The notes under the pieces are model-generated. The model searched no databases, was not told the DNA's origin, and saw only the letters and a program-made list of their open reading frames with translations. The position numbers and the translations under genes are program-made. Shown piece after piece: positions 7,044-12,882 of a stretch of DNA of 13,880 nt. Source of the DNA: Oscillospiraceae bacterium (GTDB lineage Bacteria > Bacillota_A > Clostridia > Monoglobales > WRBX01); the NCBI GenBank assembly GCA_009784335.1, contig WRBX01000006.1:1-13880 (forward strand), in the 5' to 3' direction. Within the stretch, counting starts at the first letter, position 1. The number at the start of each line of letters is the position of its first letter.

Positions 7044-7826
7044 ATGAGAAAAACAAGAGAACAAATGAGGAGAGAGCTTCATGATTTGAGGTACCTGCGG
7101 TTTTATTATAATCCGTCAGGAAGTAGTAGTAGCAAAAGATATCCTGATTTCACCGCTGAAAGTGCTGAAAAGTTTGTATCGGATACAGCGCTAAAATGGG
7201 TTAATGGTTGGATAAAAGATGATAACGAGTTTTGGAAGAAAGAAGAAAGGACTCCTTTTAGCTTTTTTGAGTTTTACTTTAAGGAAGAATATGGTGATTA
7301 TGCTTTATATTGTCATAAAGATGAATTGAAGCCTTTGTATGATGAGTTCGCAAAAGAAAGTGAAGCACTAAAAAAGCAAGAACCATATGCTACAATGCGA
7401 GAAACATATGAGAAGATGTGGGAAAACTTAAAAAATAACAGTGATTTTTATGTTAGAGATCTATTGAAATCAGGATTAAACTCAAATGAAACTATGGATA
7501 AGGATATACTTTTGCACAAGGCAATATATGATTATCTAAAGGAGAAGCAAGAGGGTTCGGAAGAATTATTAGAAAAATTTGAAAAGGTTGATAATTTTGC
7601 AGACAAAGAGATAGCAATGCTTTCGCATATTAGCAAAGATTATGCCCTGTTTTTCGAGCGAAAAGCAACAGTAAAAAGTATAGCAAATAAATTCAAGACT
7701 CTTGAAGGGTTGACGGAAAAAGAAATAGTTTTGATTGCAAAGGAATCACCAAAACTACTAATAGAACTTGCAAGAAATACTAAAGAACAAATTAGTAAAA
7801 AAGTAATCAAAATTTCAAATAGATAA
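7044..7826 (+). CDS. unknown charged protein, third gene of operon
   Basis: 260 residues; family not recognised. No membrane segment. The N-terminus M-R-K-T-R-E-Q-M echoes M-P-K-V-R-E-Q-I of the first gene, but the rest is not visibly related. A Ser/Gly patch (G-S-S-S-S-K, about 25-31) is followed by an aromatic-rich segment (F-S-F-F-E-F-Y-F, about 72-79). Residues 95-260 are almost entirely charged and probably helical. It begins one base after the previous stop and ends before a strong terminator, so the three genes form one transcription unit. The AT-rich composition suggests recently acquired DNA. A role in defence or surface interaction is possible but nothing in the sequence shows it. 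Confidence 0.7.
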   Translation: MRKTREQMRRELHDLRYLRFYYNPSGSSSSKRYPDFTAESAEKFVSDTALKWVNGWIKDDNEFWKKEERTPFSFFEFYFKEEYGDYALYCHKDELKPLYDEFAKESEALKKQEPYATMRETYEKMWENLKNNSDFYVRDLLKSGLNSNETMDKDILLHKAIYDYLKEKQEGSEELLEKFEKVDNFADKEIAMLSHISKDYALFFERKATVKSIANKFKTLEGLTEKEIVLIAKESPKLLIELARNTKEQISKKVIKISNR

Positions 7827-7836
7827 CAAATCCACT

Positions 7837-7871
7837 AAAAATGGCATAACAATGCGTTGTGCCATTTTTTT
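7837..7871 (+). terminator. Rho-independent terminator of the three-gene operon
   Basis: Stem AAAAATGGCA (7837-7846) / TGCCATTTTT with an inner AACA / TTGT extension and a run of seven T at 7865-7871. It lies 11 bases after the stop codon of the third gene. Confidence 0.85.
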
Positions 7872-7891
7872 CTTTGAATTTTGTTAAAAAC

Positions 7892-7920
7892 TTGACATAT
7901 AATATTATAGTTCGTATAAT
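7892..7920 (+). promoter_or_regulatory. padR operon promoter with operator-like palindrome
   Basis: Perfect consensus TTGACA (7892-7897), 17 bases, TATAAT (7915-7920). Within it are two symmetric sites: the palindrome TATAATATTATA (7898-7909) and ATTATA-GTTCG-TATAAT (7904-7920), which includes the -10 box. These are good candidates for autorepression by PadR. The ATGT-N8-ACAT operator described for some PadR proteins is not present. Confidence 0.8.
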
Positions 7921-7952
7921 AATATATAATTAAAAGAAAGGAAGTGAGAAAG

Positions 7953-8294
7953 TTGAATTTTTTGACATCATCCGCGCTGCTCGATAGTGTAGTGTTATCG
8001 ATTTTGAACAAGTCCGATAGCTATGGCTACATCCTCACGCAGAATGTCACCAAAACTCTGGAAGTCTCCGAAAGCACGCTATATCCGGCGCTTCGCCGGC
8101 TGCAAAAAAGCGGCGATTTGGAAACCTACGACCAAACGGAGAACGGCAGAAATCGCCGGTACTACAAAATCACAGCAAGCGGAAAAGCAAAGCTCAACGA
8201 TTATTTAGCAGCTTGGAAGGACGCAAAGGAAAAACTGGATTCCATTTTCGTAGGAACCCAGACAAAAACAAAAGAAAGAGGTGGACAAAAATGA
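7953..8294 (+). CDS. PadR-family transcriptional repressor
   Basis: 113 residues with a winged helix-turn-helix. S-Y-G-Y-I-L, S-E-S-T-L-Y-P-A-L-R-R-L-Q-K-S-G and G-R-N-R-R-Y-Y-K-I-T are the PadR signatures (recognition helix and wing), and a C-terminal dimerisation helix follows (A-A-W-K-D-A-K-E-K-L). The start is placed at TTG 7953, giving M-N-F-L-T-S-S-A-L-L-D, because GGAAGTGA ends about 6 bases before it. A GTG at 7944 would sit inside that SD. PadR proteins repress their own operon and often release DNA on binding a small ligand. The stop overlaps the next start (ATGA), so it is coupled to the two membrane genes it probably controls. Confidence 0.9.
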   Translation: MNFLTSSALLDSVVLSILNKSDSYGYILTQNVTKTLEVSESTLYPALRRLQKSGDLETYDQTENGRNRRYYKITASGKAKLNDYLAAWKDAKEKLDSIFVGTQTKTKERGGQK

Positions 8295-8836
8295 CAGCAC
8301 AAGAGTACATCACAAGATTAAAGCAATTACTTAAACGATTGCCGCACGACGAATACAACGAGGCAATCAGCTACTACGAGCAATATTTCGCCGATGGCGG
8401 CGAAGTGAAAGAAAGCCCCGAGCAAGTGGCGCGGCAGATTTTAGCAGACTTTGCAACCGCGCCTATAGGGAATGATAGCAATCGTCCTGCGAAAGCCGGC
8501 ACAAAAATCTGGATAATCATCCTATCCATCTTCTCAATGCCACTCTTGCTGCCCCTCGGCATCACAGCAATCTCCCTCGTGTTCGCAATGTTTGCCGTGA
8601 TTTTTTCATTATTCATAAGCGGTATCGCAATCATATTTGGCGGTGTATTAAGCGGCATCGCAAGCTTGATATTGCTACCAATAAGCCCATTCACTGCATT
8701 TTTCTGCATGGGATGGTGCTGCATAGCAATCGCAATCGGCCTTTTGTTCTACAAATACACTTGGATAATTGGCAAAAAGTTTTCCAAATGGATTTTGGAA
8801 GCTTTCAGTAAAATTTTAAGGAGGAATGAAAAATGA
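8291..8836 (+). CDS. DUF1700 membrane protein
   Basis: 181 residues. The soluble N-terminal part (1-65) has M-T-A-Q-E-Y-I-T-R-L-K-Q-L-L-K-R-L-P and Y-Y-E-Q-Y-F-A-D-G, the hallmark of DUF1700 (HAAS) proteins, which pair with PadR regulators. About three to four hydrophobic helices fill residues 72-160, and the C-terminus is basic (I-L-R-R-N-E-K). The start at 8291 is chosen for its ATGA overlap with padR and the AGAGGTGG site; an upstream in-frame start at 8213 would overlap padR by 80 bases. It overlaps the DUF4097 gene by ATGA. In the family the HAAS part is thought to interact with the PadR partner; the final function, probably envelope stress or membrane homeostasis, is not shown here. Confidence 0.88.
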   Translation: MTAQEYITRLKQLLKRLPHDEYNEAISYYEQYFADGGEVKESPEQVARQILADFATAPIGNDSNRPAKAGTKIWIIILSIFSMPLLLPLGITAISLVFAMFAVIFSLFISGIAIIFGGVLSGIASLILLPISPFTAFFCMGWCCIAIAIGLLFYKYTWIIGKKFSKWILEAFSKILRRNEK

Positions 8837-9702
8837 GCAAGCTAAACAAAATCATAATAATATTTGCGTCTATCGGTTTTGCACTATGTATTTTTGGCGC
8901 CGCATTCGGCGGGCATTTCGGCATGTATTTGGATAAAGATGGCTTCCACGCAACCCCAAAGCATGGGCTGGAAATCACCCGCTCGTTCGATGATGTAACA
9001 AATATTTATATCAAATATGACAATAGCAAAGTCGAAATTATTCCCGGAAGTGAGTTTTCGGTCATAGCAAAATATATGTATGGAGAGCCGAAAATCGAGT
9101 TTGATAATGGCAATTTAGAGATTTATGGCGGTGCCCATCAATCTTGGTTCAACATCGGTTTCACACTCGGCTTCGAAAAGCTTACTGTTACTATTCCAAC
9201 CGGTTCAACATTAGAAAAATTAAGAGTTTATAATGATAACGGTGCCATTAATATTTCAAGTGAGGTTTATGCGGATATATTCTATACAGAGGGCAGAAAC
9301 GGCTCGATTAGGGTTGGAAATATAACAGCAACCGAGGCCAAGATTCAAAATAAAAACGGCGCCGTGAGGGTTTTTGATTTAACGGCAGAAACAGTTGAAG
9401 TTCAAAATAGAAATGGGTCTATTACTCTTGGAAATTTTACAAGCACTACCGGCAAAATCAGATGTGAAAACGGCAGCATAACGGTAGATGGCATTGCGGG
9501 CAGAAATGAGTTTAAAAACGAAAACGGCTCAATTAAAATTTCTGCTTTTTATTTAGATAATTTCTATATACAAGCTTACACCGAAAACGGCAGCTGCAAA
9601 CTAAACGGCGAGAAAATCAAATATCCTATTGGCAATAAATCCGCCCCAAATCAAATCATCGCTGAAAACCAAAATGGCTCGATTAAAATATTTGACAAAT
9701 AG
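8833..9702 (+). CDS. DUF4097 beta-helix envelope protein
   Basis: 289 residues. One N-terminal membrane helix (about 6-26) anchors the protein; the rest is probably outside the membrane. From residue 134 to the end it consists of strand repeats carrying N-G-[SA]: Asn at 136, 156, 175, 194, 213, 231, 252 and 281, mostly 18-21 residues apart, as expected for coils of a right-handed beta-helix (DUF4097, a putative adhesin or bactofilin-like fold). Third gene of the padR operon, coupled by ATGA. Its TAG stop is immediately followed by the TTGACA of the antitoxin RNA promoter, and no terminator lies between, so operon transcripts probably run into the antitoxin terminator at 9786-9827. Confidence 0.88.
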   Translation: MSKLNKIIIIFASIGFALCIFGAAFGGHFGMYLDKDGFHATPKHGLEITRSFDDVTNIYIKYDNSKVEIIPGSEFSVIAKYMYGEPKIEFDNGNLEIYGGAHQSWFNIGFTLGFEKLTVTIPTGSTLEKLRVYNDNGAINISSEVYADIFYTEGRNGSIRVGNITATEAKIQNKNGAVRVFDLTAETVEVQNRNGSITLGNFTSTTGKIRCENGSITVDGIAGRNEFKNENGSIKISAFYLDNFYIQAYTENGSCKLNGEKIKYPIGNKSAPNQIIAENQNGSIKIFDK

Positions 9703-9731
9703 TTGACATAATTTTCGCAAATTCGTATAAT
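9703..9731 (+). promoter_or_regulatory. antitoxin RNA promoter
   Basis: Perfect consensus TTGACA (9703-9708), 17-base spacer, TATAAT (9726-9731). No open reading frame with an SD follows before the terminator, so it drives a non-coding RNA. Confidence 0.85.
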
Positions 9732-9747
9732 ATAAATAAGAAAAGCG

Positions 9748-9771
9748 AAAAAGGCATCCAACGGTTATGCC
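9748..9771 (-). terminator. toxin mRNA terminator
   Basis: On the minus strand, GGCAT (9771-9767), loop AACCGTTGG, ATGCC (9757-9753), then TTTTT (9752-9748). The stem is short but the U-run is clear. The 5' side and loop contain GGCATAACCGT, exactly complementary to the toxin mRNA leader. Confidence 0.7.
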
Positions 9772-9785
9772 AAAGTAATTTAGAG

Positions 9786-9827
9786 AAGTAACCTAAACAC
9801 TTAGCAAGGGTGGAAGGTTACTTTTTT
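9786..9827 (+). terminator. antitoxin RNA terminator
   Basis: Stem AAGTAACCT (9786-9794) / AGGTTACTT (9815-9823), followed by T through 9827. The intervening 20 bases may add a short CAC / GTG pairing. It may also end padR operon transcripts. Confidence 0.85.
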
Positions 9828-9931
9828 GTATGAGGGCGATTTTTCTTCGCTAATTTGTAGAAACAAATAAAACCAGATAAAATCGTAATTAGCAGAATTA
9901 TTCCGAGAATAATAAATGCAATCAAATCCAT
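9818..9931 (-). CDS. type I toxin, small membrane peptide
   Basis: 37 residues. It starts M-D-L-I-A-F, has one hydrophobic helix (about 3-25, rich in Ile and Leu) and ends in a basic tail (K-L-A-K-K-N-R-P-H-T-K-K). The SD is very strong: AGGGGGTGA, six bases before the ATG. Small size, a single helix, a charged tail and a convergent antisense RNA overlapping its 3' end identify it as a type I toxin of the TxpA/BsrG or holin-like kind, which insert in the membrane and depolarise or disturb it when unchecked. The transcript has a leader of about 68 bases and its own terminator at 9748-9771. It is easily missed in annotation because of its length. Family name uncertain; the locus architecture is clear. 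Confidence 0.82.
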   Translation of the reverse strand: MDLIAFIILGIILLITILSGFICFYKLAKKNRPHTKK

Positions 9932-10005
9932 ACAATCACCCCCTTCTTTTGCAGAGTAGGGGCATAACCGTCCGACCTAAGTCGTTTTTAACCTTTTTCG
10001 ATTAT

Positions 10006-10034
10006 AGAATACTCATTCCAGCCCAAAATGTCAA
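10006..10034 (-). promoter_or_regulatory. toxin promoter
   Basis: Minus-strand TTGACA (10034-10029), 17-base spacer, TATTCT (10011-10006). A perfect TATAAT lies five bases further on (10006-10001) but at 22-base spacing, so it is less likely to work with this -35. Transcription should start near 9999. Confidence 0.65.
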
Positions 10035-10067
10035 GTTAAATTTCTGTAACAATTTTGTGACAAAACA

Positions 10068-10096
10068 TTGACAAAAAGCAAATAAACTGTTACTAT
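10068..10096 (+). promoter_or_regulatory. rpsB promoter
   Basis: TTGACA (10068-10073), 17-base spacer, TACTAT (10091-10096) preceded by TG one base upstream (extended -10). It reads towards rpsB and predicts a leader of about 246 bases. Confidence 0.75.
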
Positions 10097-10176
10097 TCAA
10101 AATAAGTTTAAATAGCACGCAAAGTTTTGCCGTTATTGTTCCCGTGCAATCGATTAGAGGAAAGCTATCAATCGAG

Positions 10177-10226
10177 TTGTAGGGGCGGTCTTTGACCGCT
10201 AGGACGAACGCAGTTCGCCCCTACAA
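10177..10226. repeat. inverted pair of GTAGGGG elements, copies H and I (REPIN-like)
   Basis: The 11-base ends TTGTAGGGGCG and CGCCCCTACAA pair perfectly. Inside, each half has its own hairpin: GCGGTC-TTT-GACCGC (H, plus) and GGGCGAAC-TGC-GTTCGTCC (I, minus). The 50-base unit can fold as one long hairpin or as a three-way cloverleaf, within the transcribed rpsB leader. Confidence 0.88.
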
Positions 10227-10287
10227 TGTAACGAAAAGCTTAATCTTCCGTCGGTGAAAGGGTTAGCGGAAAATCCCAAATTTTGCG

Positions 10288-10313
10288 GTAGGGGCTTGCC
10301 TTGGTAAGCCCGC
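10288..10313 (+). repeat. GTAGGGG palindromic element, copy J
   Basis: GTAGGGG then stem GGGCTT / AAGCCC with an inner CC / GG around TT. No ACTTCGAAG tail. It lies 36 bases before the rpsB start. Confidence 0.75.
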
Positions 10314-10348
10314 TTAAACAATTTAATTAAGGAAAGGAATTACCAAAA

Positions 10349-11113
10349 ATGGCAGTAGTTCAAATGAAGCAGCTTCTCGAAGCTGGGGTGCACTTCGGGC
10401 ACCAAACTCGTAAGTGGAATCCTAAAATGTCCCGCTTTATTTATGCGGAGCGTAATGGAATCCACATTTTAGATTTAGCAAAAACCGCTCAGCAAATCGA
10501 AAATTGCTATGCATTTATGCGTGATGTGGCGGCAGGCGGCAAGTCGATTCTGTTCGTAGGCACCAAAAAGCAAGCGCAAGAAGTGGTGAAAGATGAGGCT
10601 GAAAAAACCGGCATGCATTATGTCAATGCTCGTTGGTTGGGCGGCATGCTCACTAATTTCAAAACCATCCGCCGCCGCATTGATCGTCTCACTCAACTCG
10701 AAAAAATGGAGGCAGACGGCACTTTCGATATGCTCACCAAAAAAGAGGTTATGAGCCTTAATAAAGAGCGCGCACGCCTTGAAAACTACCTCGGCGGCAT
10801 CCGCGAAATGAAAGAACTCCCGGGCGCAGTTTTCGTGGTTGACCCACGCAAAGAGCATATCGCAATCCGCGAAGCGCGCAAGCTCGGCATTCCGATTATT
10901 GGAATTTGCGATACAAATTGCGACCCTGATGAAGTTGACCATGTTATTCCCGCTAACGATGATGCTGTTCGCGCCGTAAAGCTAATCGTTGAAACAATGG
11001 CGAAATCCATCGTCGAGGCCCGCGAAGGCGTTATGGAAGCGGAAAAACAACCTGAAGCAATGAGCGTTGAGGAAGCCGCAATGGAAGAAGAGGCTACGGA
11101 CGAGCAATCGTAG
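10349..11113 (+). CDS. rpsB: 30S ribosomal protein S2
   Basis: 254 residues. Clear S2 features: [22 protein letters not shown] near the N-terminus, [10 protein letters not shown] in the middle, and [11 protein letters not shown] followed by [11 protein letters not shown]2 joins the 30S subunit late and supports S1 docking and mRNA binding. The last 25 residues are acidic and Met/Glu-rich (to E-E-A-T-D-E-Q-S), variable in this family. The TAG stop (11111-11113) lies inside the GTAGGGG of repeat copy K, so the present end of the protein is set by the repeat. The start is supported by GGAAAGGAA. Confidence 0.98.
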   Translation: MAVVQMKQLLEAGVHFGHQTRKWNPKMSRFIYAERNGIHILDLAKTAQQIENCYAFMRDVAAGGKSILFVGTKKQAQEVVKDEAEKTGMHYVNARWLGGMLTNFKTIRRRIDRLTQLEKMEADGTFDMLTKKEVMSLNKERARLENYLGGIREMKELPGAVFVVDPRKEHIAIREARKLGIPIIGICDTNCDPDEVDHVIPANDDAVRAVKLIVETMAKSIVEAREGVMEAEKQPEAMSVEEAAMEEEATDEQS

Positions 11114-11158
11114 GGGACGATGCCCACATCGTCGCGCAACTTCGAAGAAATTGCATTC
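11110..11158 (+). repeat. GTAGGGG palindromic element, copy K, overlapping the rpsB stop
   Basis: GTAGGGG then stem GACGATG / CATCGTC around CCCA, tail CGCAACTTCGAAGAAATTGCATTC. Core identical to copy L. It fills almost the whole gap between rpsB and hicA and will be transcribed with them. Confidence 0.88.
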
Positions 11159-11172
11159 ACAAGGATTAATTA

Positions 11173-11421
11173 ATGAATAAAGATAAACTTTTGCAAAAAG
11201 TAATAGCGAACCAGCATAATGTGAAATATAATGATTTTGTTGTGCTAATCGAAAGTTTCGGTTTTGCAAAGAAGAGAACGAATGGCAGCCATAGCATTTT
11301 TCGGCATAGTGATATCAGCGAAATAATCAACATCCAAAATGTCAAGGGCGAAGCAAAACCTTATCAAATCAAGCAGTTTTTAGCAATAGTTGAAAAATAT
11401 GATTTAAGGATGGAGGGCTAA
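11173..11421 (+). CDS. hicA: HicA-type mRNA interferase toxin
   Basis: 82 residues. It has the compact HicA double-stranded RNA-binding-like fold: a basic core with F-A-K-K-R-T-N-G-S-H40-S-I-F-R-H, where H40 is the expected catalytic His, then I-N-I-Q-N-V-K-G-E-A-K-P-Y-Q-I-K-Q and a C-terminal helix. HicA toxins cleave mRNA and stop growth until neutralised by HicB. An SD-like AAGGATT lies 7 bases before the start. The next gene, hicB, begins right after the stop. The pair sits between rpsB and tsf, which are normally neighbours, so it has been inserted into the S2/EF-Ts unit. No separate promoter was seen. Confidence 0.88.
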   Translation: MNKDKLLQKVIANQHNVKYNDFVVLIESFGFAKKRTNGSHSIFRHSDISEIINIQNVKGEAKPYQIKQFLAIVEKYDLRMEG

Positions 11422-11649
11422 ATGTCAAAATATCATATCAATATTTTTTATAGCGAAGATGATGAAGGATATATCGCCGATATTCCCGATTTGCAGCATT
11501 GCAGCGCCTTTGGCGAAACTCCGGAGGAAGCACTAAAAGAGGCCCTCCTCGCAGAAAAACTATGGCTCGAAGAAGCAAAAGAGGCCGATATTAAAATCCC
11601 AAAACCAAAATATCGACCAATTATCTATAATGTAGCATCAATGTTTTAA
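11422..11649 (+). CDS. hicB: HicB-type antitoxin
   Basis: 75 residues with the partial RNase H-like HicB fold: I-F-Y-S-E-D-D-E-G-Y-I-A-D-I-P-D-L-Q-H-C-S-A-F-G-E-T-P-E-E-A-L is the family signature (strand, turn, strand, helix). It binds HicA and blocks its active site. The protein ends shortly after K-P-K-Y-R-P, so it has no C-terminal helix-turn-helix or ribbon-helix-helix. It is therefore unlikely to repress its own promoter alone, fitting expression from the rpsB transcript. Start codon directly follows the hicA stop. Confidence 0.9.
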   Translation: MSKYHINIFYSEDDEGYIADIPDLQHCSAFGETPEEALKEALLAEKLWLEEAKEADIKIPKPKYRPIIYNVASMF

Positions 11650-11682
11650 TTTTAATTTTACACACAGAAAGGAAAATAAAAA

Positions 11683-12330
11683 ATGGTAACAGCACAAGCA
11701 GTAAAAGATTTACGCGAACAAACCGGTTGCGGCATGATGGATTGCAAATCCGCGCTATCCGAAGCAAACGGTGATTTCGATAAAGCGAGCGACCTGCTCC
11801 GCGAAAAAGGCCTTGCAAAAGCCGCTAAAAAAGCCGGCAGAATTGCAAGCGAAGGCCTCGTGGTATCATATATCCATGGTGACGGGCGCATCGGCGTTCT
11901 TCTCGAGGTTAATTCCGAAACCGATTTCGTGGCTAAAAATGAGGAGTTTCAGGCATTTTGCAAAGATGTTGCTATGCACATCGCGGCCATTAATCCTAAA
12001 TATGTCCGCCGCGAAGAAGTGCCCGCCGAGGAAGTGGAAAAAGAAAAAGAGATTCTGATGGCGCAAATCGCCGGCGAAGGCAAGCCCGAGCATATCGCAG
12101 AGAAAATCGTTTCGGGCCGCATAGATAAATTTTTCTCCGAAATTTGCCTTGTTGAGCAGCCGTTTATTAAAGACCCCGACCAAAAGGTGGGCGATGTAAA
12201 CGCAGCGCTTGTCGGCAAAATCGGCGAAAATATCACAATCCGCAGATTCGCCAGATTCGAGCGCGGCGAAGGCCTTGAAAAACGCCAAGATGACCTCGCC
12301 GCAGAAGTAGCAAAAACTTTGGCAGAATAA
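11683..12330 (+). CDS. tsf: elongation factor Ts
   Basis: 215 residues. The N-terminal UBA-like domain has [19 protein letters not shown] (7-25). The core has T-D-F-V-A-K-N (80-86), the loop that inserts into EF-Tu and displaces Mg-GDP. EF-Ts recharges EF-Tu during elongation. The length is well below the 280-300 of the Bacillus and E. coli forms; it is a short form with a reduced core, as in some other bacteria. SD GAAAGGAAAA precedes the start. It is separated from rpsB by a repeat and hicAB, and is followed after 19 bases by a small unknown gene that may share its transcript. Confidence 0.97.
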   Translation: MVTAQAVKDLREQTGCGMMDCKSALSEANGDFDKASDLLREKGLAKAAKKAGRIASEGLVVSYIHGDGRIGVLLEVNSETDFVAKNEEFQAFCKDVAMHIAAINPKYVRREEVPAEEVEKEKEILMAQIAGEGKPEHIAEKIVSGRIDKFFSEICLVEQPFIKDPDQKVGDVNAALVGKIGENITIRRFARFERGEGLEKRQDDLAAEVAKTLAE

Positions 12331-12349
12331 AAAATGGAGGGAGAATAAA

Positions 12350-12733
12350 ATGGATGAAAAAATCAAAATAATTTCAGATGACCGAGAAAGAGGTTATGTT
12401 GAGGGAACATATGGCAAGGATTTGAAATTCGAAGCTAGAGTTTTCAATGAACCTTCTCAATTTGGCTATAATCATGGCAGAATGAGTATGCTTTCTATCA
12501 AAGAAATAGATAACGATAATGAGGTGGCTTGGTATGATAGAGGCAGTGCCGGCGGGGCTACATCAAAACATATGGAACTAATCCCTGAGATAGCCAACCA
12601 CCTAGAAATTGTAATTGCCAAAGGTAAATCTCATGTTGCTGCACTAATTAAAAAAATAGGTTTGCCTCCTGCAACCAAAAATGTGCCTTATAATCAAATA
12701 GATAGGTTGCCTCCTGATGAAAGGATAAGGTGA
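12350..12733 (+). CDS. hypothetical protein, DUF7678-like
   Basis: 127 residues. V-F-N-E-P-S-Q-F-G-Y-N-x-G-R-M-S (31-46), followed by I-K-E-I and W-Y-D-R-G (61-65), recalls the small domain I know as DUF7678; this assignment is from memory and tentative. Soluble, with a Pro-rich end (L-P-P-A-T-K, L-P-P-D-E-R-I-R). SD GGAGGGAGA lies about 5 bases before the ATG. It starts 19 bases after tsf and probably shares its mRNA. More AT-rich than tsf. The next stretch holds four repeat copies and no gene. Confidence 0.6.
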   Translation: MDEKIKIISDDRERGYVEGTYGKDLKFEARVFNEPSQFGYNHGRMSMLSIKEIDNDNEVAWYDRGSAGGATSKHMELIPEIANHLEIVIAKGKSHVAALIKKIGLPPATKNVPYNQIDRLPPDERIR

Positions 12734-12745
12734 TGGCGCTTGCCC

Positions 12746-12791
12746 GTAGGGGACGATGCCCACATCGTCCCGCACATCGAAGCGCATACTC
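12746..12791 (+). repeat. GTAGGGG palindromic element, copy L
   Basis: Same core as copy K (GACGATG / CATCGTC around CCCA) but with the alternative tail CGCACATCGAAGCGCATACTC, close to that of copy B. First of four copies in 172 bases. Confidence 0.88.
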
Positions 12792-12797
12792 AGCATT

Positions 12798-12858
12798 GTA
12801 GGGGCGGATGGCAATCCGCCCGAGCAAAACTTTCGGGACGATTGCCATCGTCCCCTAC
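12798..12858. repeat. inverted pair of GTAGGGG elements, copies M and N (REPIN-like)
   Basis: M (12798-12822, plus) has stem GGCGGAT / AATCCGCC; N (12835-12858, minus) has stem GGGACGAT / AATCGTCCC. Both have GGC as the loop. The outer ends GTAGGGG and CCCCTAC pair, so the 61-base unit can form one long hairpin or two hairpins on a stem, like H/I. Confidence 0.88.
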
Positions 12859-12882
12859 GAAGCAAAAAGTAACACATAATTC

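Larger units (their letters stand above)
9738..9827 (+). ncRNA. antisense antitoxin RNA of a type I toxin-antitoxin pair
   Basis: A roughly 90-nt RNA between the consensus promoter at 9703-9731 and the terminator at 9786-9827. It is complementary to the last three codons and the whole 3' untranslated region of the toxin mRNA, over about 80 bases (9748-9827). This is the convergent, 3'-overlapping layout known for type I pairs such as txpA/RatA and bsrG/SR4. It should pair with the toxin message and trigger RNase III cleavage or block translation. Its 5' part (CGAAAAAGG at 9746-9754, then ACGGTTATGCC at 9761-9771) repeats sequences of the toxin leader. Existence and ends are predicted from sequence only. 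Confidence 0.78.
10103..10348 (+). promoter_or_regulatory. long rpsB leader with hairpins and repeats
   Basis: Gene-free stretch between the rpsB promoter and start. Near the 5' end, GCACG / CGTGC brackets about 23 bases, and CGATT / CAATCG forms a second hairpin. The paired repeat H/I (10177-10226) and repeat J (10288-10313) follow. An SD, GGAAAGGAA, lies about 9 bases before the ATG. In many bacteria S2 represses its own rpsB-tsf mRNA through a leader structure. The first hairpins are candidates for such a site, but no known S2-binding motif was recognised here. Confidence 0.45.

Noticed and set aside
9974..9990. CGAC-CTAA-GTCG followed by TTTTT as a plus-strand terminator.
   Set aside because: A 4-bp stem is too weak, and the region is better explained as part of the toxin leader on the minus strand.
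10001..10006. Perfect TATAAT as the toxin -10 box.
   Set aside because: It is 22 bases from the TTGACA, whereas TATTCT lies at the preferred 17. It could still be used with another -35, so this is not certain.
10475..10942. Long open frame on the strand opposite rpsB.
   Set aside because: It is a codon-structure shadow of rpsB with no SD or recognisable protein; likewise the frames opposite tsf and lepA.
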